A program made the translations under genes and the position numbers. Under the pieces are notes generated by a model. The model did not search any database. It saw nothing but the letters and a program-made list of their open reading frames with translations, and was not told where the DNA came from. Below, one piece after another: positions 41,770 to 51,418 of a DNA stretch of 64,000 nt (within the stretch, counting starts at the first letter, position 1; each line of letters starts with the position of its first letter). Source of the DNA: Staphylococcus intermedius NCTC 11048 (GTDB taxonomy: Bacteria; Bacillota; Bacilli; Staphylococcales; Staphylococcaceae); assembly GCF_002902385.1 (NCBI RefSeq), contig NZ_PPQH01000040.1, positions 73,472 to 137,471 of the forward strand, read 5' to 3'.

Positions 41770-42786
41770 ATGACGACAAAGATTGCGATTAACGGTCTAG
41801 GGCGTATTGGCCGTATGGTTTTGAGAGTGGCATTAAATAGAGAAGATGTAGAGGTTGTAGCAATAAATGCAAGCTATCCACCCGAAACAATTGCACATCT
41901 CATTAAATATGACACAACACACGGGCGCTTTGATCAGACAGTTGAACCGGTTGAAGACGGTATACAAGTAAATGGTAAAAAAATCAAACTTGTGTCAGAT
42001 CGTAATCCCGAAAATTTACCTTGGGCAGCATTAGATATCGATATTGTGGTAGAGGCAACAGGTAAATTCAACCATGGAGATAAAGCGGATGCACATATTC
42101 GAGCAGGTGCAAAAAAAGTGATTTTAACAGGACCTTCAAAAGGTGGAGACGTACAAACAATTGTGAAAGGTGTAAATGATCAAGACATCGATACAGAACG
42201 TTATGACATCTTTAGTAATGCCTCTTGTACAACAAACTGTTTAGCACCTATTGCAAAGTTATTAAATGATCGTTTTGGAATCGAAAATGGCTTAATGACA
42301 ACTGTACATGCGGTCACAAATGATCAAAATAATTTAGATAATCCACATAAAGATTTACGTCGTGCACGTGCAGCTTTTGAAAGCATCATTCCAACATCTA
42401 CAGGCGCAGCAAAAGCACTCGCACTTGTGTTACCTGAACTTGAAGGCAAAATGCACGGAATGGCATTACGTGTGCCGACAAAAAACGTTTCACTCGTTGA
42501 CTTGGTTGTAGATTTAAAACAATCTGTAACGAAAGAAGAAGTGAATCAATTATTTAAAGACAATGATTTAAATGGTGTTGTCGCTGTATCAGATGAACCG
42601 TTAGTGTCTGATGATTTTACAACCGATGCACATTCAGCAATTGTCGATACACCTTCTACAATTGTTATGGGAGACCGCAAAGTCAAAGTGCTTGCTTGGT
42701 ACGACAATGAATGGGGTTATTCAACAAGAGTCGTCGATGTGTTACAACAAATCGCTGCTCAAATCCCAAGTACAGTAACACAATAA
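41770..42786 (+). CDS. gapB: Glyceraldehyde-3-phosphate dehydrogenase, gluconeogenic type
   Basis: The 338 residues have the NAD(P)-binding opening MTTKIAINGLGRIGR and the catalytic C153 in SNASCTTNCLAP. The position after the second strand reads AINASYP instead of the Asp-containing segment of glycolytic GapA, the change that lets Bacillus GapB use NADP in gluconeogenesis. I therefore call GapB, not GapA. AAGGAGTGC precedes ATG 41770; a longer reading from 41749 lacks support. It has its own promoter and terminator, and its place beside coaE and nrdR matches S. aureus gapB. Confidence 0.95.
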   Translation: MTTKIAINGLGRIGRMVLRVALNREDVEVVAINASYPPETIAHLIKYDTTHGRFDQTVEPVEDGIQVNGKKIKLVSDRNPENLPWAALDIDIVVEATGKFNHGDKADAHIRAGAKKVILTGPSKGGDVQTIVKGVNDQDIDTERYDIFSNASCTTNCLAPIAKLLNDRFGIENGLMTTVHAVTNDQNNLDNPHKDLRRARAAFESIIPTSTGAAKALALVLPELEGKMHGMALRVPTKNVSLVDLVVDLKQSVTKEEVNQLFKDNDLNGVVAVSDEPLVSDDFTTDAHSAIVDTPSTIVMGDRKVKVLAWYDNEWGYSTRVVDVLQQIAAQIPSTVTQ

Positions 42787-42798
42787 ATCGTTAATAAA

Positions 42799-42832
42799 GA
42801 AGTCGATGAACAATGAATCATCGACTTTTTTA
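42799..42832 (+). terminator. gapB terminator
   Basis: AAGTCGATGA pairs with TCATCGACTT around an 8-base loop, then T4. Another short stem, CGCCTAT/ATAGGCG, lies at 42851-42879 without a T-run. Confidence 0.88.
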
Positions 42833-42956
42833 GTTGTCTTGAAATCTTTTCGCCTATCATTCAATAAGTGTAATAGGCGTGTTCTTTATAAAAGTTTTTT
42901 AGGTTCAAGAACTGATTGGTATACATATTGATAGTTGGACTTATGCATGCTAACTT

Positions 42957-42984
42957 TTGAAATCGTGTCGTTTCATAGTATAAT
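42957..42984 (+). promoter_or_regulatory. nrdR-dnaB-dnaI promoter
   Basis: TTGAAA (42957-42962) and TATAAT (42979-42984) are 16 bases apart, 35 bases before the nrdR GTG. Confidence 0.7.
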
Positions 42985-43019
42985 GGAACAAAAACTATGA
43001 CTAAGAAGGTGACAAAGTC

Positions 43020-43487
43020 GTGAAATGTCCAAAATGCAATCATACGCAATCTCGAGTTGTGGATTCGAGACATGCAGATGATATGAATGCAATTAGAAGA
43101 AGGCGTGAATGTGACAATTGTGGTACACGTTTCACTACTTTTGAACATATAGAAATGAGTCCGCTCATTGTCGTTAAAAAAGATGGGACCCGCGAACAGT
43201 TCAATCGAGAAAAAATATTAAATGGCTTAGTGCGTTCATGTGAAAAGCGACCGGTTCGTTTCCAACAATTAGAAGAAATTACGAATCAAGTCGAATGGAA
43301 GTTGCGAGAAGAAGGCATTGCGGAAGTGTCTTCGAGAGATATCGGAGAATATGTGATGGATTTATTGATGCATGTCGATCAAGTATCTTATGTTCGTTTT
43401 GCATCTGTATATCGAGAGTTTAAAGATGTCGATCAATTATTACAATCCATGCAAGGGATATTGAAAGAAAACAAGCGGAGTGAATAA
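43020..43487 (+). CDS. nrdR: Transcriptional repressor NrdR
   Basis: NrdR represses ribonucleotide reductase operons when its ATP-cone is loaded with dATP/ATP. The 155 residues consist of a zinc ribbon with C3, C6, C31 and C34 and an ATP-cone (about 49-139, opening [15 protein letters not shown]). The start is GTG at 43020, with AGAAGGTGA 7 bases upstream. It heads an operon with dnaB and dnaI (3 bases to dnaB), linking dNTP supply control to the replication initiation genes, as in Bacillus. Confidence 0.97.
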   Translation: MKCPKCNHTQSRVVDSRHADDMNAIRRRRECDNCGTRFTTFEHIEMSPLIVVKKDGTREQFNREKILNGLVRSCEKRPVRFQQLEEITNQVEWKLREEGIAEVSSRDIGEYVMDLLMHVDQVSYVRFASVYREFKDVDQLLQSMQGILKENKRSE

Positions 43488-43490
43488 CGA

Positions 43491-44864
43491 ATGAATCAAT
43501 TTATGTATCAGAATCAGTTGAGTCCGCACGACGGATTTATCGTCATGCGTCCATTTCAATATCATGCAGTACATTATGATATTTTGAATCGGTTATTTAC
43601 GCCGCTCATTGGTGCTGAAGCGATCGGTGTGTACCAATTTTTGAACCAGTTTGAGTCAGCTACATTCGATCAAGGGTTTACACATTATACAATTATGTCG
43701 GAATTAAAATTGAGTCTCGCTCGTTTTAGAGAGTTTTTAGATTTGTTGGAAGGTATCGGGTTACTCAAAACGTTCGTTCGTCAATCCGAAAATACGACGC
43801 AATTTGTGTATGAGCTTATACCACCACCTACACCAGAACGCTTTTTTAATGATCCGATGTTGTCGATTTATTTTTATGAAGTTGTCGGACAAGAACGGTA
43901 TCATACATTGAAAAACTATTTTATGCCCGTTCAACAAGATTTGGCAGGATTTTCTAATGTGACGAAAAAGTTTACGGATGTTTTTAAAGTACCTAAGCAA
44001 CATAAGGTGACCTCAGATGAAACACTCAAAACTTCACAATATCATGGCGTTGATTTAACTGATGTGACATTTGATTTTGAATTGTTGGCAGATATGTTGC
44101 AAACGCATTATGTAAGCCAGGCCATCTTATCAGAGCCGACAAAATCTCTTATCGTTCAATTGGCCACACTCTATCGTTTATCGCCGGATGTTATGAAAAC
44201 CATCATATTGAAATCGCTCAATGCAGACCAATCTTTATCGGTTAAAGATTTACGTAAACAAGCACAGAGTTACTATTTAATGGAACATCAACAACAATTA
44301 CCATCTTTGCAACCACAAGTGACGGCGACCACTTCAGAACAATCAACTCAGGCACATGAAGAAACAGTGTCGAATTGGGATGAGTGGTTTGCTTTAATGG
44401 ATCAAACGAGTCCCATCGTCATGCTTACGGAATATGGAGGTTCTGAGCCGCCACGTTACCAAAAAGACATGGTGGAAGAATTGGTGCAACGTGAAGGCTT
44501 TAATTTTGGTGTCATTAATATATTATTGCAATATGTGATGCAAAAAACGGATAATAACTTACCAGAAAAATATGTCTATTCTGTTGCTTCAACATGGAAA
44601 AAAAGTGGTGTGACAGACGCACGTACTGCCTATGAAAAAGCGATGGAAATTCAAAAAAATCAAGAGAAATCGAAGCAAAAACGATTAGAAGGCTATTCTC
44701 AAAATACAAATGGTAGCTATTATAACAAAAAAGAAAAAGTACCACGTTGGGTGACGCACCCAGAAGAATATGCGCAGAAGGAAGAAGATCAAGAAGCGTT
44801 AGAAAAAGATCGTGCAGCTTTCTTAAAAAGATTAGAACAAAAGAGAAGGGCGGGTGAAGATTAA
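43491..44864 (+). CDS. dnaB: Replication initiation and membrane attachment protein DnaB
   Basis: This is the Gram-positive DnaB (not the E. coli helicase of that name), part of the DnaD/DnaB/DnaI system that loads the replicative helicase at oriC and at restart sites. The 457 residues have an N-terminal winged-helix-like domain (about 1-120), a second DnaB/DnaD-type domain (about 290-400, with YGGSEPP and NLPEKYVYSVASTW), and a charged basic tail. It overlaps dnaI by one base. GCGGAGTG precedes the ATG. Confidence 0.95.
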   Translation: MNQFMYQNQLSPHDGFIVMRPFQYHAVHYDILNRLFTPLIGAEAIGVYQFLNQFESATFDQGFTHYTIMSELKLSLARFREFLDLLEGIGLLKTFVRQSENTTQFVYELIPPPTPERFFNDPMLSIYFYEVVGQERYHTLKNYFMPVQQDLAGFSNVTKKFTDVFKVPKQHKVTSDETLKTSQYHGVDLTDVTFDFELLADMLQTHYVSQAILSEPTKSLIVQLATLYRLSPDVMKTIILKSLNADQSLSVKDLRKQAQSYYLMEHQQQLPSLQPQVTATTSEQSTQAHEETVSNWDEWFALMDQTSPIVMLTEYGGSEPPRYQKDMVEELVQREGFNFGVINILLQYVMQKTDNNLPEKYVYSVASTWKKSGVTDARTAYEKAMEIQKNQEKSKQKRLEGYSQNTNGSYYNKKEKVPRWVTHPEEYAQKEEDQEALEKDRAAFLKRLEQKRRAGED

Positions 44865-45787
44865 TGAAAAGTTTTAATAGTATCGTAGGTAGCAATCATG
44901 CTTTTGAACAAAAAATAGAACAAATCAAAAAACAAGTGTTAGCAGATCCAGATGTCAAAGCATTTTTAGAGGCACATCAATCCGAAGTCACGAATCGCAT
45001 GATTGAGGAAGATCTGAATATTTTGCAGGAATATAAAGATCAACAAAAGCGTTACGATGGGACACATACGTATGAAAATTGTCCTAATTTCGTGAAAGGC
45101 CACATTCCAGAACTTTATATCGATCAACAGCATATTAAAATACGTTACAAACCTTGCCCATGTAAAATTCGACACGACGAGGAACAGAACGCGAAAAGTA
45201 TGATTACCTCATTCCACATGCATCCAGATACGTTAAATGCCAAAATTAAAGATATTTATATGACACGACGCAATCGTTTAGACTTAGCCATGCAATTAGA
45301 TGATTTAATTGATGCAATGATTGAGAAGCGTCCGGTCAAAGGCTTTTATTTATATGGTGAGTTTGGTACAGGGAAATCGTTTATTCTAGGTGCGATTGCA
45401 AATGAATTAAAAAATAATCGTGTTCCTTCCATGATTATTTATGTGCCAGAGTTTATTCGGACATTAAAAAATGGTTTTAAAGATGGTACGACTGCAAAAC
45501 GGATTGAGCAAGTTCGTGAAGCGCGCGTATTATTTTTAGATGATTTGGGTGCTGAAGATATGACGCCGTGGGTGCGTGATGAAGTGCTCGGTCCGATTTT
45601 ACATTATCGTATGATTCAAGAACTGCCAACATTTTTCAGCTCAAATATGAATTTAGAAGAGTTGGAAGCCCATTTAGCGGATACGAAAAATGGTGTGGAT
45701 CGTATGAAAGCGAAACGTATTATGGAACGTGTGAAAACTTTGAGTACGCCTTATTTACTTGAAGGAGAAAATTATCGTAAGCATTGA
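44864..45787 (+). CDS. dnaI: Primosomal helicase loader DnaI
   Basis: DnaI is the AAA+ loader that places the replicative helicase on DNA, acting with DnaB and DnaD. The 307 residues have an N-terminal helicase-binding domain with a Cys/His zinc site (ENCPNF, PCPCKIRH) and a C-terminal ATPase with Walker A GEFGTGKS and Walker B VLFLDDLGAE. The start overlaps the dnaB stop by one base (TAATG). The thrS promoter -35 overlaps the dnaI stop codon, so the next unit begins directly. Confidence 0.96.
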   Translation: MKSFNSIVGSNHAFEQKIEQIKKQVLADPDVKAFLEAHQSEVTNRMIEEDLNILQEYKDQQKRYDGTHTYENCPNFVKGHIPELYIDQQHIKIRYKPCPCKIRHDEEQNAKSMITSFHMHPDTLNAKIKDIYMTRRNRLDLAMQLDDLIDAMIEKRPVKGFYLYGEFGTGKSFILGAIANELKNNRVPSMIIYVPEFIRTLKNGFKDGTTAKRIEQVREARVLFLDDLGAEDMTPWVRDEVLGPILHYRMIQELPTFFSSNMNLEELEAHLADTKNGVDRMKAKRIMERVKTLSTPYLLEGENYRKH

Positions 45788-45811
45788 AAAATTTAAAATT
45801 AGCGTTATAAT
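45784..45811 (+). promoter_or_regulatory. thrS promoter
   Basis: TTGAAA (45784-45789, overlapping the dnaI TGA) and TATAAT (45806-45811) are 16 bases apart. Confidence 0.7.
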
Positions 45812-45824
45812 ATGTATATAAATC

Positions 45825-46066
45825 AATAATGATGCTAAAGTTTGAGGATATGATATCGGTATCGCTATGGTACAGGGAACTACTGTGAATGAGAATGTAG
45901 TGCATAGTCATCGATGTTACTCCCTCTATAGATAAATGGTGTTTGTAATGAACACCCGGCTCAAGACCGTTATCTTATGTAGAGATGTCACAGGATAGGT
46001 ATGTGACGAATTAGGGTGGTAACACGAAAACCTCGTCCCTTTTGTTGGGATGGGGTTTTTTATTTT
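45825..46066 (+). ncRNA. T-box riboswitch controlling thrS
   Basis: The T-box sequence AGGGTGGTAACACG is at 46013-46026. It is followed by a terminator in which AACCTCGTCCC pairs with GGGATGGGGTT and runs into T6 (46029-46061). Upstream, about 190 bases form the Stem I and Stem II/III region. Uncharged tRNA-Thr should stabilise the antiterminator and turn on thrS. I did not assign the specifier codon with confidence; the threonine call comes from the downstream gene. Confidence 0.93.
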
Positions 46067-46107
46067 CTTCAATTTTAAGCAAAAATGATGTGAAATGGAG
46101 GATTATT

Positions 46108-48045
46108 ATGGCAGAAATTAATGTGAAGTTCCCAGATGGTAATGAAAAGGCGTTTGAAAAGGGTACAACAACAGAAGAAATTGCGCAATCGATTAGTCCG
46201 GGATTACGAAAAAAAGCTGTTGCGGGTAAATTTAATCAACAAATGGTTGACTTAACACGTCCGTTAGAAGAAGATGGTGCACTAGAAATTATTACACCTG
46301 GTAGTGATGAAGCGTTAGAAGTATTACGTCATTCAACAGCACATTTAATGGCACAAGCGTTGAAACGTTTGTACGGCGATGTGAAATTTGGTGTCGGTCC
46401 AGTCATTGATGGCGGTTTCTATTATGACTTTGATATGGACGAAAAGGTTTCAAGTGATGACTTTGAAAAAATTGAAAAAACAATGAAACAGATCATTGAA
46501 GAAAACCATAAAATTGAACGTCAAGTCGTATCAAGAGATGAAGCAAAATCTATTTTTGCAAATGATCCATATAAAATGGAATTGATTGATGCGATTCCTG
46601 AAGATGAACAAGTGACATTGTACAGCCAAGGTGAGTTTACTGATTTATGTCGTGGTGTACACGTGCCGAGCACTTCTAAAATTAAGGCGTTTAAATTATT
46701 ATCAACTGCCGGTGCTTATTGGCGTGGCGACAGCAATAATAAAATGTTGCAACGTATATACGGTACTGCCTTCTTTGACAAAAAAGACTTAAAAGCACAT
46801 CTTCAATTATTAGAAGAGCGAAAAGAGCGCGACCACCGTCGTATCGGTAAGGAAATGGAATTGTTTACAAATAACCAACTTGTCGGGGCAGGTTTACCTT
46901 TATGGTTGCCTAATGGTGCGACAATTCGCCGTGAAATCGAACGTTATATTGTCGATAAAGAAATTAGCCTTGGTTATGACCATGTATACACTCCTGTATT
47001 GGCTAATGTAGATTTGTATAAAACATCAGGTCACTGGGATCATTACCAAGAAGATATGTTCCCTACAATGGAAATGGATGCAGATGAAGCAATGGTACTC
47101 AGACCAATGAACTGTCCACACCATATGATGATTTATGCAAACAAACCACACTCTTATCGTGAGTTGCCAATTCGTATTGCAGAGCTTGGTACAATGCACC
47201 GTTATGAAGCGAGTGGTGCTGTATCTGGTTTGCAGCGTGTTCGTGGGATGACTTTAAATGATGCACATATTTTCGTGCGACCAGATCAAATTAAAGAAGA
47301 GTTCAAACGCGTTGTTGAAATGATTTTAGATGTATATGAAGACTTTGGCTTTGAAGACTATAAATTCCGTTTAAGCTATCGTGACAAAGAGGATAAAGAA
47401 AAATATTATGACGACGATGATATGTGGAACACTGCTGAAGCGATGTTAAAAGAAGCTGTCGATGAACTCGGCTTACCATATGAAGAAGCGATTGGTGAAG
47501 CGGCATTCTACGGTCCTAAATTGGATGTTCAAGTGAAAACGGCGATGGGCAAAGAAGAAACATTGTCAACAGCACAACTCGACTTCTTATTACCGAAAAA
47601 ATTTGAACTTACTTACATTGGTAAAGATGGAGAACACCATCAACCTGTAGTTATCCACCGCGGTGTCGTGTCAACAATGGAACGTTTTGTGGCCTTTTTA
47701 ACTGAAGAAACAAAAGGCGCATTCCCAACTTGGTTAGCACCGCAACAAGTTGAGATTATTCCAGTTAATAACGATCTGCATTACGATTATGCGCGACAAA
47801 TCCATGACGAATTAAAATCTCAAGGTGTGCGTGTGCATATTGATGATCGAAATGAAAAAATGGGTTATAAAATCCGTGAAGCACAAATGAAAAAAATTCC
47901 ATATCAACTGGTTGTCGGGGACAAAGAACTTGAAAATAATGAAGTTAATGTTCGTCAATACGGTTCAAAAGATCAAAAAACAGTTGAAAAAGATACATTC
48001 ATTTGGGACTTAGTTGACGAAATTCGTTTGAAAAAGCAAAGATAA
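46108..48045 (+). CDS. thrS: Threonyl-tRNA synthetase
   Basis: ThrS charges tRNA-Thr. The 645 residues contain an N-terminal TGS domain (about 1-62), the editing domain with the zinc-type motif [10 protein letters not shown] and the later CRGVH, the class II catalytic core ([23 protein letters not shown]) and the C-terminal anticodon-binding domain (about 540-640). AATGGAGGA precedes ATG 46108. A start at 46042 lies inside the T-box terminator and is wrong. It is a single gene under T-box control. Confidence 0.98.
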   Translation: MAEINVKFPDGNEKAFEKGTTTEEIAQSISPGLRKKAVAGKFNQQMVDLTRPLEEDGALEIITPGSDEALEVLRHSTAHLMAQALKRLYGDVKFGVGPVIDGGFYYDFDMDEKVSSDDFEKIEKTMKQIIEENHKIERQVVSRDEAKSIFANDPYKMELIDAIPEDEQVTLYSQGEFTDLCRGVHVPSTSKIKAFKLLSTAGAYWRGDSNNKMLQRIYGTAFFDKKDLKAHLQLLEERKERDHRRIGKEMELFTNNQLVGAGLPLWLPNGATIRREIERYIVDKEISLGYDHVYTPVLANVDLYKTSGHWDHYQEDMFPTMEMDADEAMVLRPMNCPHHMMIYANKPHSYRELPIRIAELGTMHRYEASGAVSGLQRVRGMTLNDAHIFVRPDQIKEEFKRVVEMILDVYEDFGFEDYKFRLSYRDKEDKEKYYDDDDMWNTAEAMLKEAVDELGLPYEEAIGEAAFYGPKLDVQVKTAMGKEETLSTAQLDFLLPKKFELTYIGKDGEHHQPVVIHRGVVSTMERFVAFLTEETKGAFPTWLAPQQVEIIPVNNDLHYDYARQIHDELKSQGVRVHIDDRNEKMGYKIREAQMKKIPYQLVVGDKELENNEVNVRQYGSKDQKTVEKDTFIWDLVDEIRLKKQR

Positions 48046-48112
48046 TGTTGATAGGTCCATAGCTATCATGTATAGTAATAATTGAAACAATTTATAATAC
48101 GATTTGATTGAG

Positions 48113-48332
48113 TTAGAGGCGCAACTTTGATGAGTAGCAGTTGGGTTGTAGGATGGTACAAAGCCCCAATATGTGAAAGGTAAAGTTGCCGAAACGAAAA
48201 TGGACCATCGCCATTTTTCGTTGGGCTAGCGTTCGAAAGGCGTTAGACTGTCACAAATGTGATGTGCTACCGATTCATAAAGTATGAGCAGGGGTGACAT
48301 CAACTGAGGTGTCATCACTGCTTTTATTTTTT
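48113..48332 (+). ncRNA. Lysine riboswitch (L box) with terminator
   Basis: The aptamer shows the L-box landmarks in order: AGAGGCGCAAC (48114-48124), AGTAGC, GAAAGG and GTTGCCGAA (48175-48193), a TTGGGCTAGCG segment, and GTGCTACC (48264-48271) closing the junction with the AGTAGC side. It is followed by a terminator, GCAGGGGTGACATC paired with GGTGTCATCACTGC, then T-rich DNA (48288-48332). Lysine binding should favour termination and lower expression of the permease. TATAAT at 48093-48098 is the likely -10. Confidence 0.88.
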
Positions 48333-48412
48333 AATAGGTTCAATGATTGAAAATTTGTTTAGCTTCACACAATTTGTCTTAACCTCTAAGCAATTAGGAA
48401 AGGATTAAGAAC

Positions 48413-49921
48413 ATGAGTAATGAAAAAACGGAAAATCAACATGCAGTTCAACGTCATCTTAAAGACCGCCATATTTCAATGATTGCGATAGGTGGTGCCA
48501 TTGGAACTGGACTGTTTATGACATCAGGAGGCGCCATTCACGATGCAGGGCCATTAGGTGCACTATTAGGTTATGCGATTATCGGTTTGATGGTATTCTT
48601 CTTAATGACATCACTCGGAGAAATGGCAACATACCTCCCAGTTACAGGGTCATTTAGTACATATGCCACACGCTTTGTCGATCCATCTTTGGGATTCGCT
48701 TTAGGATGGAATTATTGGTTTAACTGGGTGATTACAGTAGCGGCTGACGTAACAATTGCTGCTCAAGTGATTCAATACTGGGCACCACTCCAATTTTTAC
48801 CGGCTTGGGCATGGAGTTGTATCTTCATGGTAATCATTTTTAGCCTTAATGCACTATCTGTGAAAGTGTATGGTGAAAGTGAGTATTGGTTTGCATTTAT
48901 TAAGGTAGCAACTGTGATTGTCTTTATTATTGTCGGTTTACTCACTATTTTAGGTATTATGGGTGGTCAAGCAGTGGGCTTTGACACATTTACAACTGGA
49001 GATGCACCGATTTTAGGTGACGGCTTTGGTGGTAGCTTACTCGTCGTATTCGGCGTATTCTTAGTGGCTGGATTCTCTTTCCAAGGTACAGAGTTAGTAG
49101 GGATTACAGCAGGTGAGTCTGAAAATCCTCAGCGTGCCGTACCGAAAGCGATTAAGCAAGTGTTTTGGAGAATTTTACTCTTTTACATTTTAGCGATTTT
49201 TATTATTGGGATGCTCATTCCATACAATTCTTCTGCTTTAATGGGTGGCGGCGATGATATTGCGACTTCCCCATTTACACTTGTCTTTAAAAATGCAGGA
49301 CTCGCGTTTGCTGCCTCATTTATGAATGCTGTGATTTTAACATCTGTACTATCAGCTGGTAACTCTGGTATGTATGCTAGTACACGTATGTTGTATTCAA
49401 TGGGGAAAGATGGTCTTGCATCTAACGTATTTAGCCGTACGAACAAAAATGGTACACCGATATTATCTATGCTATCTACAGCATTAGTCGTTGTATTGAT
49501 TTTCGTATTGCAACATGTCAGTGGCGATGCATATGAATATATCGTTGCAGCAAGTGGTTTAACAGGCTTTATTGCTTGGGTTGGTATTGCGGTGAGCCAT
49601 TATCGTTTCCGTAAAGCTTTTGCCGCGCAGGATTACGATGTGCATAAGTTAAAATATCAAGCAAAGTGGTTCCCATTCGGTCCAATTCTTGCTGCTGTAC
49701 TTTGTATTATTGTTATTATCGGTCAGGATGTCGACTTGATTCAGGGTGGCGATTTTGAACTCAATCGTTTCTTAATTACGTATATGGGTATCCCAGTATT
49801 TTTAGCGTTCTTCATCTATCATAAAGTCCGCTATAAAACGAAATTAATTCCATTAAAAGAGGTCAACTTAGATCCAAATGTGGAAACAGTTGAAAAAAAC
49901 TTTCAAAAAAGCATTGACTAA
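48413..49921 (+). CDS. lysP: Lysine-specific APC-family permease
   Basis: This 502-residue amino acid permease of the AAT/APC family has 12 predicted membrane helices. The conserved opening is HISMIAIGGAIGTGLF, and helix 6 carries FSFQGTELVGITAGE. The sequence alone shows a cationic amino acid permease, and the lysine riboswitch directly upstream strongly argues for lysine as substrate. The position between thrS and infC matches lysP in S. aureus. AGGAAAGGATT precedes the ATG. The next promoter starts at its stop codon. Confidence 0.93.
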   Translation: MSNEKTENQHAVQRHLKDRHISMIAIGGAIGTGLFMTSGGAIHDAGPLGALLGYAIIGLMVFFLMTSLGEMATYLPVTGSFSTYATRFVDPSLGFALGWNYWFNWVITVAADVTIAAQVIQYWAPLQFLPAWAWSCIFMVIIFSLNALSVKVYGESEYWFAFIKVATVIVFIIVGLLTILGIMGGQAVGFDTFTTGDAPILGDGFGGSLLVVFGVFLVAGFSFQGTELVGITAGESENPQRAVPKAIKQVFWRILLFYILAIFIIGMLIPYNSSALMGGGDDIATSPFTLVFKNAGLAFAASFMNAVILTSVLSAGNSGMYASTRMLYSMGKDGLASNVFSRTNKNGTPILSMLSTALVVVLIFVLQHVSGDAYEYIVAASGLTGFIAWVGIAVSHYRFRKAFAAQDYDVHKLKYQAKWFPFGPILAAVLCIIVIIGQDVDLIQGGDFELNRFLITYMGIPVFLAFFIYHKVRYKTKLIPLKEVNLDPNVETVEKNFQKSID

Positions 49922-49942
49922 TATACACTAAGTTGGTATGAT
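49914..49942 (+). promoter_or_regulatory. infC operon promoter
   Basis: TTGACT (49914-49919, overlapping the lysP stop codon) and TATGAT (49937-49942) are 17 bases apart. Confidence 0.75.
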
Positions 49943-49949
49943 TGTATCT

Positions 49950-50094
49950 GTTGAATACGAAACGGACCAAGTAGAAGCTACCCGCTTCTCACCTGTAGCG
50001 ACGCAGCAAGCTGTTGGCAGGTTAACGATTAAACATGTAGTGTATGTTCATGTTGACGTGAGAAGCGGGGGTTAAAAACCCTCGCTTTTTTTCG
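49950..50094 (+). promoter_or_regulatory. L20-type leader attenuator of infC-rpmI-rplT
   Basis: A structured leader of about 150 bases ends in a terminator, GCGGGGGTT paired with AACCCTCGC plus T7 (50065-50093). Upstream CCCGCTTCTCAC can pair with GTGAGAAGCGGG of the terminator arm, giving a mutually exclusive fold. In low-GC Gram-positives, L20 binds such a leader and promotes termination. Confidence 0.8.
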
Positions 50095-50132
50095 TACTTG
50101 GACCATTCGTAAACTTTTTGGAGGTGTCAACC

Positions 50133-50651
50133 ATAGCTAAAGATCAAACGCAAGTTAACGAAAAGATTCGCGCAAAAGAATTACGTGTCATCGGACAAAA
50201 TGGTGACCAATTGGGATTGAAATCTAAAAATGAAGCATTGGAAATGGCAGATCGACTTGGTTTGGATGTAGTCGTTGTCGCGCCAAATGCTAAACCACCC
50301 GTTGCTCGTATTATGGATTACGGCAAATACAAATTCGAGCAACAGAAAAAAGAAAAAGAAATGAAGAAGAAACAAAAAATCATCAACGTTAAAGAAATTC
50401 GTTTAAGCCCAACTATTGAAGAACACGACTTCAATACGAAGCTGAAAAACGGACGCAAGTTCTTAACGAAAGGTGACAAAGTTAAAGTTTCAATTCGTTT
50501 TAGAGGGCGTGCGATTACGCATAAAGAAATTGGACAACGCGTGTTAGAGCGATATACTGAAGCGTGTCAAGATCTTGCAACAATCGAGCAAAAGCCGAAA
50601 ATGGAAGGTCGTCAAATGTTCCTTATGTTAGCCCCAATCAATGAAAAATAA
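50133..50651 (+). CDS. infC: Translation initiation factor IF-3 with ATA start
   Basis: IF3 binds the 30S subunit and checks the start codon and initiator tRNA. The 172 residues from ATA at 50133 include the N-terminal domain ([13 protein letters not shown]), the lysine-rich linker ([15 protein letters not shown]) and the C-terminal domain ([16 protein letters not shown]). Initiation at ATA places GGAGG 10 bases upstream and aligns the protein with B. subtilis IF3, which starts at ATT. GTG 50124 or TTG 50118 overlap the ribosome binding site. Rare AUN starts are typical of infC, because IF3 represses its own poor start codon. Confidence 0.93.
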   Translation: MAKDQTQVNEKIRAKELRVIGQNGDQLGLKSKNEALEMADRLGLDVVVVAPNAKPPVARIMDYGKYKFEQQKKEKEMKKKQKIINVKEIRLSPTIEEHDFNTKLKNGRKFLTKGDKVKVSIRFRGRAITHKEIGQRVLERYTEACQDLATIEQKPKMEGRQMFLMLAPINEK

Positions 50652-50677
50652 AAAAGTGATAATAGGAGGAAAACATC

Positions 50678-50878
50678 ATGCCTAAAATGAAAACCCACCG
50701 CGGAGCTGCGAAACGTGTAAAAAGAACTGGATCTGGTCAACTTAAACGTTCTAGAGCTTACACTTCACACTTATTCGCTAACAAATCAACAAAGCAAAAG
50801 CGTCAATTACGTAAAGCTTCATTAGTATCAAAAAGTGATGCAAAACGCGTAAAACAATTATTAACATACGTTAAATAA
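50678..50878 (+). CDS. rpmI: Large ribosomal subunit protein bL35
   Basis: The 66-residue basic protein is L35 of the 50S subunit, with the usual opening [17 protein letters not shown] and conserved [26 protein letters not shown] precedes the ATG, 26 bases after the infC stop. It belongs to the infC-rpmI-rplT operon controlled by the L20 leader. Confidence 0.98.
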   Translation: MPKMKTHRGAAKRVKRTGSGQLKRSRAYTSHLFANKSTKQKRQLRKASLVSKSDAKRVKQLLTYVK

Positions 50879-50952
50879 TCATTCTAAAGTACGAAAATAT
50901 GTGAGAGGTATGACAGAAACGCATACCGTAGAGATAAAAGGAGGAATTTATT

Positions 50953-51309
50953 ATGCCACGTGTTAAAGGTGGAACAGTAACAAGAGCGCGTCGTAAAAAG
51001 ACAATCAAATTAGCTAAAGGTTACTTCGGTGCGAAAAGCACATTATATAAAGTTGCAAAACAACAAGTTATGAAATCAGGTCAATATGCATTCCGTGACC
51101 GTCGTCAAAGAAAACGTGATTTCCGTAAATTATGGATTACACGTATCAATGCGGCTGCACGTCAACATGACATGAGTTATTCTCGTTTAATGAACGGTTT
51201 AAAACAAGCGGGTATCGACATCAACCGTAAAATGTTATCAGAAATCGCTATCTCAGATGAGAAAGCATTTGCTGAATTAGTAAACCAAGCTAAAGCAGCT
51301 TTAAAATAG
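50953..51309 (+). CDS. rplT: Large ribosomal subunit protein bL20
   Basis: L20 is an early assembly protein of the 50S subunit and the autoregulator of this operon. The 118 residues open with [16 protein letters not shown], have the long basic helix at about 20-60 and the globular C-terminal domain ([13 protein letters not shown]). AAAGGAGGA precedes the ATG. The 74 bases after rpmI hold no gene, and a terminator follows directly. Confidence 0.98.
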   Translation: MPRVKGGTVTRARRKKTIKLAKGYFGAKSTLYKVAKQQVMKSGQYAFRDRRQRKRDFRKLWITRINAAARQHDMSYSRLMNGLKQAGIDINRKMLSEIAISDEKAFAELVNQAKAALK

Positions 51310-51314
51310 TAGAG

Positions 51315-51352
51315 AAAGAGTTGGGGTCTATTGTGACGCGCCAACTCTTTTT
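51315..51352 (+). terminator. infC-rpmI-rplT terminator
   Basis: AAAGAGTTGG pairs with CCAACTCTTT over a 16-base loop, followed by TT. Confidence 0.8.
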
Positions 51353-51418
51353 CATTATGACTTTACCATCATTCGTTTCTTTTGTTACGATATAAAAAAC
51401 GAATAAAAGGAGCTCACA

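Noticed and set aside
42861..43148. Leftward 95-codon frame over the nrdR start
   Set aside because: It is antisense to nrdR and its promoter, with no family resemblance.
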